A model generated the notes under the pieces. That model ran no database searches. It saw nothing but the letters and a program-made list of their open reading frames with translations, and had not been told where the DNA came from. Made by a program: the position numbers and the translations under genes. Below, in pieces: positions 32,210-35,148 of a DNA stretch of 35,148 nt. Position 1 is the first letter of the stretch; every line of letters starts with the position of its first letter. This DNA is from Thermococcus sp. (GTDB lineage: Archaea > Methanobacteriota_B > Thermococci > Thermococcales > Thermococcaceae), in contig JALTCK010000033.1 of the NCBI GenBank assembly GCA_027074805.1, forward strand, positions 1 to 35,148, given 5' to 3'.

Positions 32210-32830
32210 ATGAAGCTCGAAGACTTTATTTCCTATCCAGAGTCCCATGAGCTTATCAAAAGAACGCACGAATTTGCCCGCTCATTCTTTGAGAGGAACG
32301 GAACCCACGGCTTCGATCACGTAGAACGTGTTTTCAACCTATGTCTTCACATAGGTCGAGAGGAGGGGGCTGACCTCGAGGTTTTGGCCCTAGCTGCACT
32401 CCTCCACGATGTTGCAAGACCTCTAGAGAGCGCTGGGAAGGTTCGAGACCACGCAGTTGAAGGGGCGAGAATAGCAAGGCGCTTTCTCAAGGGCCTCGAT
32501 TATCCTGAAGAGAAGATTGAAAGGGTTGTCCATGCCATAGAGGCTCACCGTTTCTCTCGTGGGCCTGAGCCGAGAACGCTGGAGGCCAAAATCCTCAGTG
32601 ACGCTGACAAGCTCGATGCAATAGGCGCGATTGGAATAGCACGAGTTTTCATGTATTCCGGGGAGCATGGGCGGGACATAGCAGCATCCTTAAGGCACTT
32701 TGAGGAGAAAATATTGAAACTGAAGGATTTGATGTATACGGAAACGGCAAAGCGCATTGCCGAGGAGAGACATCGATTCACCAAGGAGTTTATCAGGAGG
32801 ATACTGCTGGAAATCGAGGGAGAGATGTAA
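32210..32830 (+). CDS. HD-domain phosphohydrolase
   Basis: This 206 aa soluble protein has the HD metal-site residues: His37 in HGFDHVERV, His66-Asp67 in LLHDVARP and Asp131/Asp133 in SDADKLDAIG. It resembles predicted archaeal metal-dependent phosphohydrolases that act on nucleotides or phosphoesters. No other domain is present. It is expressed from its own TATA box, 34 bases after the HPS-PHI operon. Substrate unknown. Confidence 0.9.
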   Translation: MKLEDFISYPESHELIKRTHEFARSFFERNGTHGFDHVERVFNLCLHIGREEGADLEVLALAALLHDVARPLESAGKVRDHAVEGARIARRFLKGLDYPEEKIERVVHAIEAHRFSRGPEPRTLEAKILSDADKLDAIGAIGIARVFMYSGEHGRDIAASLRHFEEKILKLKDLMYTETAKRIAEERHRFTKEFIRRILLEIEGEM

Positions 32831-32931
32831 CCTTCCATGAGCTTTTGATTCATAATAAGGTTTTTAAATGCCTCCCTGAATTAAGGGTTAGCTCCTTTAA
32901 TGTCATTTTTTCAAGCGAGGAGGTGAGAAAG

Positions 32932-33444
32932 ATGAAGGCGCCGATCTGTGAGGTGTGCTTAAAAACCGACGGCATTCTCTGCCCCGCTGATGAGAAAAAA
33001 CTCCAAGAGGGTATCATATCTGAGCTCGACGTTAAAGTTGCGAGACTGCTTTACAAGCTCATCGGCGACGTTGATATGGAGTTCAAAAAAGCCGTTGAAG
33101 CCGGTGATCTTGTTGTCATCATGGTTGGAGAAGGCGATGTTCCAATCACGATCGGAAAGGCTGGAAAGAACATTAAAGCCCTTATGAGGGAGCTCGAGAA
33201 GAGGATACGCGTTATAGAGGCCGCTGATGTAAATTCCCCAGAAGACCTCAAAAAACTTGCCACTGACCTTCTGTATCCAGCTGGAGTCTTTGGAGTCAAC
33301 ATCGTCTACAAACCCGGTGGTGGCCACTACTACAAAGTTCTAATCCTTAGTAGAGACAGGAAGAAGCTTCCAGAGAAACCGCAGCTCCTTGAGGAGATAC
33401 TTTCTCAGATAGCGGGTGCAGAGGTTAAGATAACTTTCATCTGA
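32932..33444 (+). CDS. KH-domain, NusA-like RNA-binding protein
   Basis: This 170 aa protein has a cysteine cluster at the N terminus (Cys6, Cys9, Cys17; CEVCLKTDGILCP) and two KH-like regions. The classical GxxG loop appears in VPITIGKAGKNIKALMREL (about 74-92). The remainder, LLYPAGVFGVNIVYKPGGG, resembles a degenerate second KH. It is expected to bind RNA and may act in transcription or translation. GGAGGTGA (32918-32925) points to ATG 32932 instead of the longer reading from 32845. A TATA-like TTTTTAAATG lies near 32862-32871. aspS follows after 24 bases and is probably co-transcribed. Confidence 0.87.
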   Translation: MKAPICEVCLKTDGILCPADEKKLQEGIISELDVKVARLLYKLIGDVDMEFKKAVEAGDLVVIMVGEGDVPITIGKAGKNIKALMRELEKRIRVIEAADVNSPEDLKKLATDLLYPAGVFGVNIVYKPGGGHYYKVLILSRDRKKLPEKPQLLEEILSQIAGAEVKITFI

Positions 33445-33468
33445 TTTTGCCGTTCTGGAGGGTCTGGA

Positions 33469-34785
33469 ATGTACCGAACTCACTACTCCGGAGAAATAAC
33501 CGAGAAGCTAAACGGAGAGCGCGTCAAGGTTGCTGGATGGGTGTGGGAAATCAAGGATCTGGGTGGAATAAAGTTCCTCTGGCTCAGAGACAGGGAAGGA
33601 ATTGTGCAGATAACTGCACCCAAAAAGAAGGTCGATCTGGAGATATTCAAGCTCATCCCAAAGCTAAACGCGGAAGACGTTGTTGCTGTGGAGGGAATCG
33701 TTAATTTCACCCCAAAGGCGAAGCTCGGCTTCGAGATACTTCCAGAGAAGCTCGAAGTCCTAAGCAGGGCCGAGACCCCACTCCCGCTTGATCCTACGGG
33801 AAAAGTCAAGGCTGAGCTCGACACTAGGCTTGACAACCGCTTCATGGATCTGCGGAAACCAGAAATCATGGCCATCTTCAGGATACGGTCCAGCGTTTTT
33901 AATGCAGTTAGGGACTTTTTCCACAGCGAGGGCTTCATAGAAATTCACACGCCGAAGATCATAGCTACTGCTACAGAAGGGGGCACCGAACTCTTTCCGA
34001 TGAGGTACTTCGAGAAGAACGCCTTCCTTGCGCAGAGTCCTCAGCTGTACAAGCAGATGATGATGGCGAGCGGTCTCGACAGGGTCTATGAGATTGCCCC
34101 GATTTTCAGGGCGGAGGAACACAACACAACCAGGCATTTAAACGAAGCCTGGAGTATCGATGCTGAGATGGCTTTCATTGAGAACGAGGAGGAGGTAATG
34201 GGCCTCCTCGAGAGGCTCGTGGCTCATACAATCAACTACGTCCGCGAGCACAACGCGAGGGAGCTTGAGACCCTCAACTTCGAGCTCGAGGAGCCAAAAC
34301 TGCCCTTCCCGCGCGTGAGCTACGACAGGGCCCTTGAGATTCTGGCCGACCTCGGCAGGGAGATTCCCTGGGGAGAGGACATAGACACCGAGGGCGAGAA
34401 ACTCCTTGGAAAGTACATGCTCGAGAACGAGAACGCCCCTCTCTACTTCATCTACAAATACCCAAGCGATGCCAAACCGTTTTATATAATGAAGTACGAT
34501 GACAAGCCCGAAATCTGCCGTGCCTTTGACCTTGAATATCGGGGTGTTGAGATAACATCTGGAGGCCAGAGAGAGCACCGTATTGAGGTCTTAGAGAAGC
34601 AAATCAGAGAGAAAGGACTAAATCCCCGGAACTTCGAGTTCTATCTTAAGGCCTTCCGCTATGGAATGCCTCCACACGGCGGTTTCGGACTAGGTGCCGA
34701 GAGGCTGATAAAGCAGATGCTCGATCTCGGCAATATCCGAGAGGTCATCCTATTCCCACGTGACAGAAAGAGGCTCACACCGTAA
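33469..34785 (+). CDS. aspS: Aspartyl-tRNA synthetase
   Basis: This 438 aa class II synthetase has an N-terminal OB-fold anticodon-binding domain (about 1-105: VKVAGWVWEIKDLGGIKFLW). The catalytic core carries motif 1 around FIEIHTPKI, motif 2 FRAEEHNTTRHLNE and motif 3 GGFGLGAERLIKQML. Length equals the structurally known Thermococcus enzyme. Whether it also charges tRNA-Asn cannot be decided here. The start follows a GGAGGG site. Probably co-transcribed with the KH gene. Confidence 0.97.
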   Translation: MYRTHYSGEITEKLNGERVKVAGWVWEIKDLGGIKFLWLRDREGIVQITAPKKKVDLEIFKLIPKLNAEDVVAVEGIVNFTPKAKLGFEILPEKLEVLSRAETPLPLDPTGKVKAELDTRLDNRFMDLRKPEIMAIFRIRSSVFNAVRDFFHSEGFIEIHTPKIIATATEGGTELFPMRYFEKNAFLAQSPQLYKQMMMASGLDRVYEIAPIFRAEEHNTTRHLNEAWSIDAEMAFIENEEEVMGLLERLVAHTINYVREHNARELETLNFELEEPKLPFPRVSYDRALEILADLGREIPWGEDIDTEGEKLLGKYMLENENAPLYFIYKYPSDAKPFYIMKYDDKPEICRAFDLEYRGVEITSGGQREHRIEVLEKQIREKGLNPRNFEFYLKAFRYGMPPHGGFGLGAERLIKQMLDLGNIREVILFPRDRKRLTP

Positions 34786-34806
34786 GGCCTTTATACTGTT
34801 TCCATC

Positions 34807-34843
34807 TTTATAACGTGAGGTAAGTCATAAACTCAGTGGGAGG
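34807..34843 (+). promoter_or_regulatory. Promoter and ribosome binding site of the last gene
   Basis: TTTATAAC at 34807-34814 predicts a start near 34835. GGAGG at 34839-34843 lies eight bases before ATG 34852. Confidence 0.5.
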
Positions 34844-34851
34844 ATGAAAGA

Positions 34852-35148
34852 ATGCGAAGATTGCTCGCCTTGATAATGGTCCTGTCCTTTCTTCTGGTTC
34901 CACTTGGAACCGTGCATAATCAAGTGGCCGCCGCCAAGGAGCTTCCCTGGGCCGAAGTTAGTGGCATAAAGCTATCGTTGGGTGACAGTGTGACCTTCGG
35001 AAACTACGTTATTACTGTAACTGACATTGATTCGACCACGTGGAGTAAGGCGATTCTCAAAGTTTCAGGCCCACAAGGAACCAAAGAATTTACTCTGGCG
35101 GAAAACGAAAAAGCCTATTACCCCAATTCTGACAATCCTCTCTTGGGG
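34852..35148 (+). CDS. Secreted surface protein, N-terminal fragment
   Basis: The first 99 residues are seen before the window ends. Residues 1-30 form a signal peptide (MRRLLALIMVLSFLLVPLGT, cleavage likely near VAAA). The mature start, WAEVSGIKLSLGDSVTFGNY, continues with beta-strand repeats, consistent with an S-layer-associated or surface protein of Thermococcales. The family cannot be fixed from the fragment. It starts a new transcription unit with its own TATA box. Confidence 0.65.
   Translation, partial: MRRLLALIMVLSFLLVPLGTVHNQVAAAKELPWAEVSGIKLSLGDSVTFGNYVITVTDIDSTTWSKAILKVSGPQGTKEFTLAENEKAYYPNSDNPLLG

Noticed and set aside
1..35148. tRNA genes, rRNA genes, CRISPR arrays, insertion sequences, integrase or att repeats
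   Set aside because: None seen by eye on either strand; an automated scan would be needed to exclude very short or degenerate ones.

Overview
The window looks like a chromosomal segment of a hyperthermophilic euryarchaeon of the order Thermococcales, most likely Thermococcus. This rests on a full-length reverse gyrase (rgy), a TrmBL2 chromatin protein, a fused HPS-PHI, the beta subunit of ADP-forming acetyl-CoA synthetase, a CGP-CTERM surface protein, archaeal TATA boxes about 25 bases before starts, GGTGAT-type ribosome binding sites, and several apparently leaderless genes. No tRNA, rRNA, CRISPR array, insertion sequence or integrase was seen. The order rgy, trmBL2, small HTH gene, UPF0148 gene, arginase-like gene, HPS-PHI resembles what I remember of the T. 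kodakarensis TK0470s, but I could not check this.

Layout. 1-471: end of a minus-strand operon of unknown role. 576-5400: a four-gene BMP/Nup-type nucleoside ABC importer. Its binding lipoprotein has the two halves of the BMP fold in swapped order. 5452-6441: an orphan, membrane-anchored metal-binding-protein homologue, divergent from a secreted HELGH putative metalloprotease (6530-8326). 8299-9285: a purine phosphoribosyltransferase with a small partner. 9544-10974: cysS. 11130-13420: a long FKBP isomerase with an acidic tail, then two leaderless membrane-protein genes (CPBP/CAAX-protease-like and DUF1624-like). 13386-14099: a gene graveyard with relics of an ABC ATPase/acetyltransferase fusion and of a secreted protein. 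14099-17514: divergent thiamine genes thi4-thiDN and thiC around a shared promoter with operator-like inverted repeats. 17580-21703: acdB, a DUF4139 protein, a small protein and a beta-propeller CGP-CTERM protein. 21805-27118: SWIM protein, reverse gyrase and TrmBL2. 27140-28405: minus-strand operon of winged helix, UPF0148 zinc ribbon and arginase-fold protein.

28543-32175 is a tight five-gene operon: HPS-PHI, a divergent FtsZ/tubulin-like protein lacking the usual GTP-binding signature, a HAD phosphatase, a 59-residue protein, and a D-glutamate-cyclase-like protein. It is followed by an HD phosphohydrolase, a KH-domain protein, aspS, and the start of a secreted protein cut by the window end.

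How the genes work together. The clear functional units are nucleoside uptake, thiamine biosynthesis (HMP-P, thiazole, kinase and coupling enzymes all present), DNA topology and chromatin (rgy, TrmBL2), and pentose synthesis by reversed RuMP (HPS-PHI). The most unusual observations are the circularly permuted nucleoside-binding lipoprotein, the FtsZ-like protein tied to HPS-PHI, and the symmetric operator arrangement between thi4 and thiC.
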